A DNA stretch of 64,000 nt from Hyalella azteca (Eukaryota; Arthropoda; Malacostraca; Amphipoda; Hyalellidae): NCBI RefSeq assembly GCF_000764305.2, contig NW_025939103.1, forward strand, positions 95,002 to 159,001. Direction: 5' to 3'. Shown in pieces: positions 47,824 to 58,537 of this stretch. The notes below the pieces were generated by a model. The model saw nothing but the letters and a program-made list of their open reading frames with translations. It searched no databases and had not been told where the DNA came from. The position numbers and the translations under genes were made by a program. Positions within the stretch are counted from its first letter, which is position 1, and each line of letters begins with the position of its first letter.

Positions 47824-48068
47824 CAGGGTTGGCGATTTTTTTGATTTTTTAAAAAAAATCAAAAAAAATCAAAAATCAATGATTTTTTTGATTTTTTCAT
47901 GATTTTTTTGATTTATTTGATTTTTTTGATTTTTTCAACTTTTTTGTCTTTTTGAAGTGTTGTTTTTTATGTTTCAATTAGCCTACTAACAATAACAGTG
48001 TATGGATCATAATGGATGGCTAAAAAGGGCACTTATTGCCTTCAATAATGGCCAACAGGCCAAGGTGG
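47824..48068 (+). mobile_element. 5' part of a hAT-like element
   Basis: Starts CAGGGTTGGCGATTTTTTTG and matches the left half of the complete-ended element at 63160-63734. The match ends at GGCCAAGG (48068). In the other copy the sequencing adaptor interrupts at the same place. No right terminus (GCCAACCCTG) follows here, so the copy is truncated or the assembly is broken. Confidence 0.8.
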
Positions 48069-48690
48069 TGTTTACCACTTAGGGATTTTTGGGTAAACAA
48101 CTATTGGTAAGTCTATTCATTAGCCTTTTAAAGTTTGCATGGAGCAAGGTAATGAGCTAAATATTGACCATTTAACTGGCTTAAATATACAAAAACACTT
48201 CAGGAATGCAGATCTCCTAGACATTGAAGAGTCACATAACAGATAGGTAGCTGATAGCACAGTGCAAAGCACTATCAATAGATCTACTAGTTTCATGTCC
48301 TATAAATCTACCAGACTCTACCCTCTATACACACCTACTAGTAGTGACTGAGTGACTGACTGCACTGTTCCCATTTAATTCAGACCAATAAACCAATACT
48401 AAACATAAACTGAACGATAACCAAACAAACCTCGTATGACTTGAAACGAGACTTAAGTTATGAGAAAATCTAATACTGTTTGAAATAAACATGTGCACAA
48501 TTCAAATATTTTATATCCATTCACTGCTTTAATTATTTTATAAATAGTCTTATAATTGTAATTGTTTTGTTTCTAGTTTTAAATTCACTTATTTAAAGGA
48601 TGAAATTAAATACTTTAATTAGAATACTCGTATTAGCGTGGAAAATCTTTCTAATTGCCTAAAAGGTCAATACAATCTCAAATTCTCAAT
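48069..48690 (-). repeat. Dispersed repeat D, copy 2
   Basis: Inverted copy of 44030-44662, starting exactly where hAT-like homology stops. It may be interior sequence of the hAT-like element or an adjacent unit. No coding. Confidence 0.75.
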
Positions 48691-48694
48691 ATAC

Positions 48695-49425
48695 AGGGTG
48701 GGGGAGAACCGATTGAGCAGTTTTGAGGTAAAATAAAAAAGTAATGGAGGTACATAAAGAAGAAATTTTATTTTCCTAGAGGTTAGCATAACATACCATT
48801 TAGAATACTTATGTTTTGAAAACAATGTCAGGAAGATGGGGGCCGTTAGCTGCAACACACTGTTGGACAGTTGGAGTCATTCTCAGAGGAGGGAGTAACG
48901 GTAACAGTGAATTCCGATTGCTATGCTGCAATGTTGCAAAATTTCTTGCAGCCCATGATGGAAAACAATGTTGAAAATGAATCATTGGGAGATGTGTGGT
49001 TCCAGCAGAATGGGGCTACAGCTCACACAGCCCGAATGTCACTCAATGTTTTGAAACGCATGTTCCCAGACTCTGAGGGGTGATTTATAGTGGCCTGCGA
49101 GGTCACCTGATTTGAGCATTTGCGATTTCTTTCTTTGGGGACATCTAAAAGAAAGGGGTTCAGAAGTCGCCCTCACACCCTACCACAGCTAAGGGAACAG
49201 ATTATTGCAGCAGAGGTTATGACCATACCTCGCCATATGTGTGAACGTGCTGTAGGAAACTTCCGAGAACGACTCCAACAGTGTGATGCAGCTAACAAAC
49301 CCCATCTTCCTGATATTGTTTTCAAAACATAAGTATTTTAAATGGTATGTTATGCTAATCTTGAGGAAAATAAACTTTCTTCTTTATGTACCTCCATTAC
49401 TCTTTTATTTTGAGATGACCGTTGA
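48695..49425 (+). mobile_element. Rearranged mariner-like element with inverted 3' end at both sides
   Basis: A CAGGGTGGGGGAGAACC tip at 48696 is followed by about 150 bp (48722-48870) that is the reverse complement of 49272-49415. The inverted arm includes the last codons of the transposase and the 3' untranslated end (TAAGTATTTTAAATGGTATG). The 5' half of the transposase is replaced by this inverted arm. Confidence 0.8.
48871..49332 (+). pseudogene. Mariner-family transposase remnant (C-terminal half)
   Basis: The first frame has VNSDCYAAMLQNFLQPMMEN, then VWFQQNGATAHTARMSLNVL. The family normally has QQDGA here, so a catalytic Asp is replaced by Asn. The frame stops at 49082. The next block, WPARSPDLSICDFFLWGHLK, which carries the third catalytic Asp, is in a second frame, preceded by TAG. 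The last block, PQLREQIIAAEVMTIPRHMC to LPDIVFKT, is in a third frame and ends at 49332. Lacking the N-terminal DNA-binding half, it cannot be active. Confidence 0.88.
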
Positions 49426-49895
49426 GCCTGAGAGCTTATAGCTTGGGGTTTTCAGCTTCTTTGTATATGAAGTTAATTGCTGCCATTTAGTGAGGTTGGC
49501 TGATGTAAGCTCAGTGCAGGATTGGGTTTGGGTAGAAGTTTACAGGGAACATATATCCCCAACCCAATGATAGCAAGACCCAAGACTAAATAGTTGACCA
49601 ACTCAAATCGGATCCGGACCACAATGATGAAGTACGGAAAGGAAAATTTGAACCTGTTAGGCTAAATTTCTCAATAATTCTTTACGGGGAAATGTTAACA
49701 GTAAAGATAAATAAATCAATTTTTGTCAGTATTCATTCTATTTGAATGTGGAAATTAGCTCTTATTCTAAAGCTTTGAATTAACCGAATGGATTACTTTC
49801 ATTAAAGTAATCGGGGTTGAATCCGCATTGAAAACCATTAATGTTAGCGATGTTTGAATTGCATTAGTCTATCGTCTATATTATTTACGAGCACG
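49426..49895. other. Gene-free spacer
   Basis: No exon or repeat that I can define lies between the mariner remnant and the duplicated segment. Confidence 0.4.
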
Positions 49896-51698
49896 ATTCT
49901 ATTTCAGTATTTAGAGGCCATCTAGACCACATATGCAATTTTTTTGATCTGTTCTTTAGTAAGTATCGTTTTTTATGGTCACTTCTGCATTTGTCTTTGT
50001 TGAACCTGGGCAAAATCACGGTACGATTTATTCATCGAATAAAATGTTTTTTTTATGACTTTGCACATTTCTTAGGACAGTAAGAAAGTTCACAGAACGG
50101 ATGTCAAAAAGTGATAGTAGGCGAAGCAGAGGCAAGGAATCTTTGCAGTATCTCACTTTGGGCTATCGGCATTGTCGAACTTTCGAAGCATTAGTGGCAC
50201 TGGCCCTTAAAATACCTACCATAGTTTGCTACCAGAATTTCAAGTTGGTGACCTGCTGTCATGAATTGATCTTGTATATTTGTAAACCCTAGAACTTAGA
50301 AGTAGAACTTTTTTTCCTATAAAAGTACTATGTGTATTTGAGGCTGAGGGTCTACCGTTTACCTATTTTGATCGCTGACGGGACCTGTCCCAGGATCGTT
50401 TGACGGATGAATTGAAAAACTTTTTAGCTACCTATACAATTTTTTAGCTACCTATTCAGGCTATTGGACTTGGAAGCAGGAAAGTGCAGATTTCTTAGCC
50501 TCAGCTTCCTAGGCTCCTAGCACCTACGCCACCTAGTACCTAGCTAGCAGAAATCTTGGTATAAAATGGCAGGTAAGTTCTATTACCTAGTTGCTCAAAA
50601 AGTAGGATATACAGTATTAAGTATACACATAAATAATAAGCATCATTCATCTACATTCTACACTTAGAAGCTAGAGGCCTTAGAGACTGCTAGAGCCTAG
50701 ACAGACCTTGACTTCTAGGGGAGTAGGGGTAATAGGTGAGGCTCTAAGTAAAGTAAGTAAACCAATTACAAAAGCCTGAAAAGGTCATGATTACTGGAAA
50801 ATTGAATTTTTCCTATCTATTTTTATAATCTCACATCTCCAAAGTGATGTATTTTCAATTATTTTTTTTTTAATAGCTACATTTGGAATCACCTGGCCCT
50901 AATCATAGATTCATAGTGACAAAGAGATGATTTTTCATTTTTGGTGCCCTTCCTCAAGTTAATTTTTGAGGTCTATAAGTAGACTAGTAAGTATTTATAT
51001 TTTAGATATCTAATGCGTGCCTTGCACAATTTAGAATAAAATTTTATATTTAATTGAATGGTTTTATTTGAATTGTTTCTTTGGTAGAATCTATTAAGCC
51101 TTTAGTAAACTTGGCTTTAACATTTTCTGAACTGAGAGTCTGAGACTGTACATATGTTGCTTGTCAGTGCTCAGAGTGCTGTCACAAAGGTAATTTTTGT
51201 GCAGTATTGAAACTCATTTGTCCAATTAGACTAACATATTGCCTTAAATTTTTGGCTGCACCATCATGACTATGCCCAGTTGCAAGTCTGGAAAACATCT
51301 ACCTTTACTTTAACTTTAAGGCCGCTGCTAGAGGTTTCCTGCCATCTCTGGAACCTCAAGATTTCCGCCAAATTAATTACCTTTTATCTAATTGTTAACA
51401 AAAATGCACGATTGGGCCGCAGGATTCAAATTGTATTAAAAATTTGTCACATTGGTCATTGGAGTCGTGAGATTTCAGAAACAAGTAGGAAAATTCCAAT
51501 CCTGCCCAGTTGGAGGTTTTTGTCACTTATCATATTTTTAGACTTGGTCAATGTATAAATATCACTCAGCAATGTGGGATAGACATAGAGCAAAGTAGGT
51601 ATTATTTTTCATTCACCAGGTTAGGTAGCTGGCTGTTATAGGGCAAAATTGTTAATTTAAAGAAAACTGACTAGTAAACAAAGAACTATATGGCATGA
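49896..51698 (+). repeat. Segmental duplication F, copy 1
   Basis: About 1.8 kb repeated at 56215-58411. It begins ATTCTATTTCAGTATTTAGA and ends CTATATGGCATGAA. Flanking parts differ at roughly one base in ten, but about 540 bp (50085-50620) is almost identical to its partner, including a 63-codon frame starting MSKSDSRRSRGKESLQYL (50101-50292). That peptide resembles nothing I know. This copy lacks the two MITEs present in the other. Confidence 0.9.
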
Positions 51699-51700
51699 AT

Positions 51701-51920
51701 ACCTGCCAACAACAACTAATATTAGTCACCTGCCAACAACAACTAATATTAGTGACCTGCCAACAACAACTAATATTAATCACCCGCCAACAACAACTAA
51801 TATTAGTGACCTGCCAACAACAACTAATGTTAGTCACCTGCCAACAACAACTAATATTAGTCACCCGCCAACAACAACTACCATATTAGTCACCTGCAAA
51901 CAACACTATTAGTCAGCTGA
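51701..51920. repeat. 27-bp minisatellite
   Basis: Seven full units of ACCTGCCAACAACAACTAAT, then ATTAGTC, and a degenerate eighth. On the minus strand (sense for the RBM42-like gene) each unit reads CTAAT...TTGTTGTTGGCAG|GTGAC, like a 3' splice site joined to a 5' splice site. Confidence 0.9.
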
Positions 51921-52120
51921 TGACAAAGACTATTTTATACCTGCCAACATTGAATAGTGATCACTTAACCACAAAAGATATTGGTCGCTCACTCAATAAA
52001 TTTGAACATCGTCACCCCAGCAGCAATGAATGAAAAAGTAAACACAAATATACGGCACGAAATGAACATACTTGCTGGACTAATCCTGTTTTTGCTGCAG
52101 CAGGCTTGTGTTTCTTGCTN

Positions 52121-52158
52121 CTGTCTCTTATACACATCTAGATGTGTATAAGAGACAG
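52121..52158. other. Nextera mate-pair junction adaptor (artefact)
   Basis: Two 19-base Tn5 mosaic ends back to back (reverse complement of AGATGTGTATAAGAGACAG, then AGATGTGTATAAGAGACAG), immediately after the N at 52120. This is the circularisation junction of Nextera mate-pair libraries and not genomic. Translated, it gives the well-known contaminant peptide VSYTHLDVYKRQ. Sequence on its two sides need not be adjacent in the genome. Confidence 0.98.
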
Positions 52159-52350
52159 GCCTTAGACTTGACCCAACACAACTAGCATTAGTCTTGACCT
52201 GCAATGTACTAAGCCTTAGACTTGACCTAACACAACTAGCATTAGTCTTGACCTGCAATGTACTAAGCCTTAGACTTGACCTAACACAACTAGCATTAGT
52301 CTTGACCTGCAACACAACTAGACTTAGCTTTGACCCAACACAACTAGCCT
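52159..52350. repeat. 54-bp minisatellite
   Basis: About 3.5 units of GCCTTAGACTTGACCTAACA, then CAACTAGCATTAGTCTTGAC, then CTGCAATGTACTAA. It begins exactly at the adaptor. On the minus strand it contains GTGTTGCAG|GTCAAG and CTAATGCTAG, again resembling splice-site sequence. Confidence 0.9.
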
Positions 52351-52443
52351 GAGACTTCACCCTGTACTCATTTATTTTCACGGCGGCTCACTATTGGTGC
52401 CCAGTTCCTCAAGTGACGCCTAGCCTGGATATAACGACAGCTT

Positions 52444-55000
52444 TTAAGCGCCCTTCCCGTCAAAGGAAAAGGCATCTACTAACGGAGGAGGCGCTGTAGG
52501 CAGCGCAGTGACGACACTATGAGCGCCTGAAGGAGGAGCTAGGAGGGGCTGTCTAAGCAGGTGGGCAGGGGGCGGTGGTGGCGGTGGCCGGAGGTCTGAG
52601 TACAAAAACACAGCAATGAGTGCAATAAAAACATTTTATGTAATATATAGCAAGGCAAGGAAAAACTTTGACAATATAGCAATCGAATTAAACAACAGCG
52701 CTGAATGTAAAAATTACTTGGGTAATACAGAGAATCAATTAAAAAGTATTAACATTTTGTTCATCAAAACGTAAAATAAGACACAGTGATAGACAAGAAT
52801 ATTAATATTTATATAGCAAACATCCAGCTAAGCAAGAATATCTATTATGTACAAAATTACTTTTTGCAACTAAATGAGCCTGGAAATTACATAATCTTAT
52901 TTGGAATTAGTCTTCACAATGGTTGAGGAATAGAATTATTCAAGTGATAGAATAATTATGTTTCAAGGAAATATAAATTAAGTTCAGCAGCTCTTATGGG
53001 GTAAACATGAAAAAATTACATTTTTGAATGAACTAGAAAACAAAGGATAGATATAACCAGTGCTGATTCTGGATGGATATAACCAGAATAAGCACCAAGG
53101 GATGGATATAACCAAAGGATGGATATAACCAAAGGATGGATATAACCAAAGGATGGATATACTCAAAGGATGGATATAACCAGTGCTAATTCTGCTCCTT
53201 ACACTGACAGTAGGTATCCTACAAAGGATGGATATACTCAAAGGATGGATATAACCAGTGCTAATTCTGCTCCTTACACTGACAGTAGGTATCCTATTGT
53301 TTTAGCTCAGAATTCTAATAGATTCCAGAGAAAAGCTAATCTGTCCCTAAAAGATAATGGAAACATAGGCAGTCAAGATTACTCACTTGGTGGCCTCATG
53401 AGCTGAGGGGGGACAAATGCTGGGGACATGCGTGGGGCCATGGGAGGGGGAGGACCATGAGGTGTGTGAGGCCCTACAGCTTGAGGACCTCGAGCCATGT
53501 AGGGTCCATTAGATCCTTGCATGTTGTAATCATTAGGGCCTTGAGGCCCATAAGGTCTGTATGGGCCTGGGCCATTAGAATATTGTTGAGGGGGGCCATA
53601 ATGCTGAGGGCCAGACGGGCCATATTGATCTGGGGGGGCATTAGGCCCAAAGGGACGATGAGGCGGGCCTTGATGTCTTAGAGGGGCCATATTAGGGGCA
53701 GCACCAAGAGGCCTTGGGCCACAAGGCCCTACAAATGGAGGTCTTGGTCCTCCCTGCATATGGTCAGGAACACTTCCATCAGGGTTGGGAGTCTGGCCCA
53801 CAGGAGGGGGAGGCCGGGGTCGCCCCAGAGTAGGAGGTCTGGGAGGTGGAGGCAGCGGAGGCAACGAAGACTTTGTCCCTGGCTCTTTTCCTCTGTTTTT
53901 GAATTCCTGAAAGGTTATATTACATTAGTATAATAAATCATAGTTGAGAAATTAGATGTAAAGAAATGATGCCTTATAATTCAAATCTTTATAAGAATAA
54001 AAATTATACCATAATTTTTTTCAAACCGGACAAATATGAAGCACAAATTAGGTTACTAATGGTAATAGGGACTTGAAAATAAATATGAATATTACTAAAT
54101 ATCTATATATATGCTGGTAACTCAATTCCTTCACATATATACAATCATCAAACAGGGCACCACCTAGAAACTTACCTCGTGCCTGTCATCAGAATCAATA
54201 TTTGACTCAGGAGGAGAACCTAAAATTTCCGCTTCAAACCTGCACATAAATGAACCTGATTTAAGCATTAACTCAGCTAGTGAAACGTGGGCATCCTTAA
54301 AAAATATTTACCAACATCATACCAAAAGGCATATGCCAAATTTAAAAATCCACATGATGTGGATTGCCAAATTTGAATGCAGCTCAGAATTGCAAACTAA
54401 AAATATTTACATAAAATTTAATACAAAAAATATAATGAATTGTATTAAAGCAATGTGATAAATATTGAGAATTACATCAAGCTAACTATGTATATATAAT
54501 TTTGAGTAACTAAGTTTTTGTATCATATAGGTACTTTATTTACTGCATAAGAAGGCTAGGAATATTGCTGCTGCTGATGTCATCATAGAATAGTTAAGGC
54601 CACATGATTGCTTGTTATTGGAAGATCATCTAAAAAGCAGAACAGCCATGATCCTGGATACTATTACTCAGTGCCATTGGGAGTGCATGACACTGATTTA
54701 ATATGGAAAATGCTTAAGAATTCAAAGATATATTATAAAAAAATTATTTATAAGATAGAATTTCCTAAATTCCTAGAGGGATTAATTAATTAAACTTTGA
54801 ATGAAAAATAATTAAAGTTGCTCTTTTGATGAACCTGAAATTACCAAATCTAGATATCCACATAAATATCAGGAGTACATAAAAAATATTCTCTGATGAC
54901 AATTGAATAGTTTTGAGCTCAGCAAGTAAGGATTTGTTATGAATACTCACCTTGACATTTCATCATCAAGGAAACGTCTCTTCTCACAGCCATTAGCCAT
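52444..55000 (-). CDS. RBM42: RBM42-like RNA-binding protein, N-terminal part only
   Basis: ATG at 55000. Exons 55000-54951, 54239-54176, 53906-53387 and 52595-52444 join in consistent phase with GT-AG introns. The start (MANGCEKRRFLDDEMSRFEA, then EILGSPPES) resembles the RBM42 opening EMALFEQEVLGAP. The rest is Pro/Gly/Gln-rich and low in complexity (PPLPPPPRPP, GPQHYGPPQQYSNGPGPYRP), as in RBM42. The C-terminal RRM that defines the family is absent: the last exon reads into TAA at 52446, or a donor at GTAGAT within it leads to exons not present here. The missing part falls at the adaptor-interrupted zone (51.7-52.4 kb), so misassembly may have removed it. RBM42 is a nuclear and cytoplasmic RNA-binding protein tied to splicing and hnRNP K. 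The identity is based on the N-terminus only. Confidence 0.5.
53040..53296. repeat. 17-bp array and 73-bp duplication in an RBM42-like intron
   Basis: Repeated CCAAAGGATGGATATAA units, then two copies of a longer unit (CAGTGCTAATTCTGCTCC, then TTACACTGACAGTAGGTATC). It lies in the intron just after the 53387 donor, about 90 bp away. The duplicated unit does not contain exon sequence. Confidence 0.85.
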
Positions 55001-55274
55001 TGTTGACAATCAAATTTATTGTGTCTTTGTGAGAACACACTTCAAATCAAGAAGCTGCAAAAATAAATGGAATATGAAAATTAATTAATTATAAATATGA
55101 TCACAGTATTTTAATGACAAAGAGCTAGTCAGATGATTAGAATTATAAATGTTTTTTTAATATTATCTAAAAAATATTGGTAAAATAAATGATTATGGTA
55201 ATCACCAATCATGAATAAAAAATAAAATTCCCCAGTCTCCTACATGAATTGGCTGATTTTACAAGTTAACTGGT

Positions 55275-56010
55275 TTAGTCATTATTTCTATCAAGAATTA
55301 TAAACTATTCATCAATTAAAACTGAAATTTGCACCTGTGTTCAAACAATTATATATCATCTACCAATTCATACAATTTATTCTTCTACATTTCTAATTAG
55401 GCTAGGTAGGGCCTAGGTGCATGGATTTTATCTAAAATTACCTAAGGCAGTAAGGCTAAGGCTAAGGACTAAGAATTCTGTTGAATGTTCCAAATTAGTA
55501 CTTGCCTGGCCAGCTGGCCATAACCTAGCACAGAAACAATTTACTTTTTGAATTTAGTTATTAAGATTTAAGCCTTGCTACTACTAGTATGAAAAAGATC
55601 TCTTTGAGCTGCAAGTTGATTTTGCCGTTCGGAGTCCTGTAGTCTAACTAGTAACTAAGAACCTGAATTAAAATAGTGAACCACTAACCAATGGCTCAAC
55701 AGGCCCATCATCATATGTTTCAGTTCCAGCACTCATGACCATGAGTCATGATAGAATTGTAACATGATGAAGAAGAACTAATATGTGAAGAATGTGATAT
55801 GTCAGCTACAGCTCTCTACTTCAATATTTCAAACTTTATGAAAAGTTGAAGATCATTAGGATATTTGATCATTGAAAGCAAATAGCATTTATAACAATAT
55901 GAAGTTATGAACTCATCGTAATTTGTAATAGGTACTGAACATCGTCTCGAAAGCGAAACCAAGGCTTTGAATCTCTGACACGACTTTCTTTCAGTTGTCA
56001 CGACACGCAT
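55275..56010 (+). repeat. Segmental duplication G, copy 1 (5' flank of the RBM42-like gene)
   Basis: This matches 61888-62436 plus 63133-63910 (strings CACCTGTG, CATCTACCAATTCAT, CAATTTATTCTTCTACATTT, GAATCTCTGACACGACTTTC). It shows the uninterrupted state of the second copy, which carries two transposon insertions. Confidence 0.85.
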
Positions 56011-57001
56011 CCATTAAATGCCTTAACATGTTGGCCGCGATGTGCGCCATATATGTACACGCTGTACTTCTCAGAATCGCGATGTGTACACATGTGGTAC
56101 ATTCATATGAAAAATACATATTTTTATAAAATCTTATTACTCTTTCAAATTTAAAATTTCAATGATGCAATTAAATAGGCATGTTAGGGAATGCTTTGAA
56201 GTCAACTACTGCTNATTCTATTTCAGTATTTAGAGGTCATCTACACCACATATGCGAATTTTTTATTCTGTCCTTTAATAAGTATAGTTATTTATGATCA
56301 CTTCTGCATTCCTCTTTGTCATACCTGGGCAATATCACGGTACGATTTATTCATCGAATAAAATGTTTTTGTGACTTTGCACCCTTCTTAGGACACTAAG
56401 AAAGTTCACAGAACGGATGTCAAAAAGTGATAGTAGGCGAAGCAGAGGCAAGGAATCTTTGCAGTATCTCACTTTGGGCTATCGGCATTGTCGAACTTTC
56501 GAAGCATTAGTGGCACTGGCCCTTAAAATACCTACCATAGTTTGCTACCAGAATTTCAAGTTGGTGACCTGCTGTCATGAATTGATCTTGTATATTTGTA
56601 AACCCTAGAACTTAGAAGTAGAACTTTTTTTCCTATAAAAGTACTATGTGTATTTGAGGCTGAGGGTCTACCGTTTACCTATTTTGATCGCTGACGGGAC
56701 CTGTCCCAGGATCGTTTGACGGATGAATTGAAAAACTTTTTAGCTACCTATACAATTTTTTAGCTACCTATTCAGGCTATTGGACTTGGATGCAGGAAAG
56801 TGCAGATTTCTTAGCCTCAGCTTCCTAGGCTCCTAGCACCTACGCCACCTAGTACCTAGCTAGCAGAAATCTTGGTATAAAATGGCAGGTAAGTTCTAGT
56901 ACCTAGTTGCTCAAAAAGTAGGTATATATACAGTATAGGCCTACACATAAATAATAAACATCATTCATCTACATTCTTCGCTTAGAGGCTAGAGCCTAGA
57001 C

Positions 57002-57183
57002 CATAGTGGCAAACCAGTGATTTTTCAGAATCAGTTCATTTTTAGTTTCCTCATTTTCCCAAGATTCAAGCCAAAATCTTATGTATGATGATGCTGGTAT
57101 CCATGATACTTTTCTGCTCTACTTATAGGACTTGAAATAGAACTTGAAGAAGAGTCTAAAAAACTCTCTGCTTTGCCACTATG
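57002..57183. mobile_element. 182-bp hAT-type MITE with perfect ends and target duplication
   Basis: Termini CATAGTGGCAAA and TTTGCCACTATG, flanked by the 8-bp direct repeat GCCTAGAC (56994-57001 and 57184-57191). The paralogous site in copy F1 (about 50695, GAGCCTAGACAGACC) is empty with one GCCTAGAC. Eight-base duplications are typical of hAT insertions. Confidence 0.95.
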
Positions 57184-57757
57184 GCCTAGACTGCTAAACC
57201 TTGACTTCTAAGTTCTAGCACTTCTAGGGGTAATAGGTAAGGCTCTAACTCTAAGTAAAGCAAGTAAACCAATTACATAAGTGTCATGATAACTGGAAAA
57301 TTGAAATTTTCCTATCTATTTTTTTAATCTCACAGCTCCAAAACTACAAACTACAAAGTGATGTATTTTTAATAGGCTAGCTACATTTCGAAATTGGAAT
57401 CACCTGGCCATAATCATAGTGGCAAAGATGATTTATCATTTTTGGTGCTCTTCCTCAAGGTCATTTTTGAGGTCTATGCCTAAGTAGACTAGTAAGTATT
57501 TTGGATATCTAATGCAGTAATGCTTGCCTTGCACAATTCAGAATAAAATTTTATATTTGATTGAATGGTTTTAATTTTATTTGAATTGTTTCTTTGGTAG
57601 AATCTATTAACCCTTTACTACCTTTAGTAAACTTGGCTTCAGCATTTTTTGTACTGAGACTGTACATATGTTGCCTGTCAGTGCTGTCACAAAGGTAGGT
57701 AACTTTTGTGTAGTAGGTACTAGGTAGGCCTATTGAAACTTGTTTGTCCAATTGGAC

Positions 57758-57933
57758 GGTATTATTGCAGATTAACTACATCCAAAAAAAGGGTGTTTTT
57801 TTTTAATTATATGTTTTTTGGGGTGTAGATTACGAATCTGAAATCCATTTTTGGCGGTCGGCATCGGAAAACCGATTTTTTTCGCGACTTACTAACATGG
57901 TTTTTTTGGATGTAGTTAATCTGCAATAATACC
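57758..57933. mobile_element. 176-bp MITE with ~33-bp terminal inverted repeats
   Basis: Ends GGTATTATTGCAGATTAACT and, inverted, the same bases, continuing ACATCCAAAAAAA. Flanks AATTGGAC and TATTGGAC agree at 7 of 8 positions. The F1 counterpart (about 51225, CCAATTAGACTAACATATTG) lacks it. A diverged copy lies at 46335-46450. Confidence 0.93.
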
Positions 57934-58537
57934 TATTGGACTTGCATATTGGCCTTAATTCTTGGCTGCACTATCATGACTATTGACTACTTGACTAGGC
58001 TATGCTCAGTTGCAAGCCTGGAAAACATCTACCAACTACCATTATTTTAAGGCCGGTACTAGAGGTATTCCGCCATTTCCGGAACTATGGGATTTCCGCC
58101 AGATGAATTACCTTCTATCTAATTGTTAACAAAAGTGCATGATTGGGCCGCAGGATTCCAATTGTATTAAAAATTTGTCACATTGGAGCTGTGAGATTTC
58201 AGAAACGAGTAGGAAAATTCCAATCCTGCCCAGTTGGAGGTTTTTGTCACTTATCATATTTTTAGACTTGGTCAATGTATAAATGTCAGCACTGTGGGTT
58301 AGAGCAAAGTAGGTATTATTTTTTCATTCACCAGGTTAGGTAGCTGGCTGTTATAGGGCAAAATTGTTAATTTAAAGAAAACTGACTAGTAAACAAAGAA
58401 CTATATGGCATGAAAAAATATTTTAAAATCTTTACCACCCACTTGAATAAACAAATGTATTATACGTCAATTGGTGCCTAAATTTTACTCAGTCTAGCTG
58501 CCATTTTATGCTGAAATCTATTGAAAAGAACTATACA

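Larger units (their letters stand above)
56215..58411 (+). repeat. Segmental duplication F, copy 2
   Basis: Starts one base after the N at 56214 and ends CTATATGGCATGAA, 127 bp before the kinase start codon. It contains the same 63-codon frame (56417-56608) with identical sequence. Compared with copy 1 it has gained two MITEs (57002-57183 and 57758-57933). Confidence 0.9.

Noticed and set aside
50101..50292. Calling the 63-codon frame MSKSDSRRSRG... a real gene
   Set aside because: Only evidence is identity with its duplicate, which also covers adjacent non-coding bases; kept as part of the segmental duplication.
51701..51920. CRISPR-like array of short repeats
   Set aside because: Units are directly abutting 27-mers without unique spacers, in animal DNA; it is a minisatellite.
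51989..52381. 130-codon minus-strand frame containing VSYTHLDVYKRQ as a novel protein
   Set aside because: The peptide is translated Nextera adaptor and the rest is minisatellite; the frame also crosses an N.
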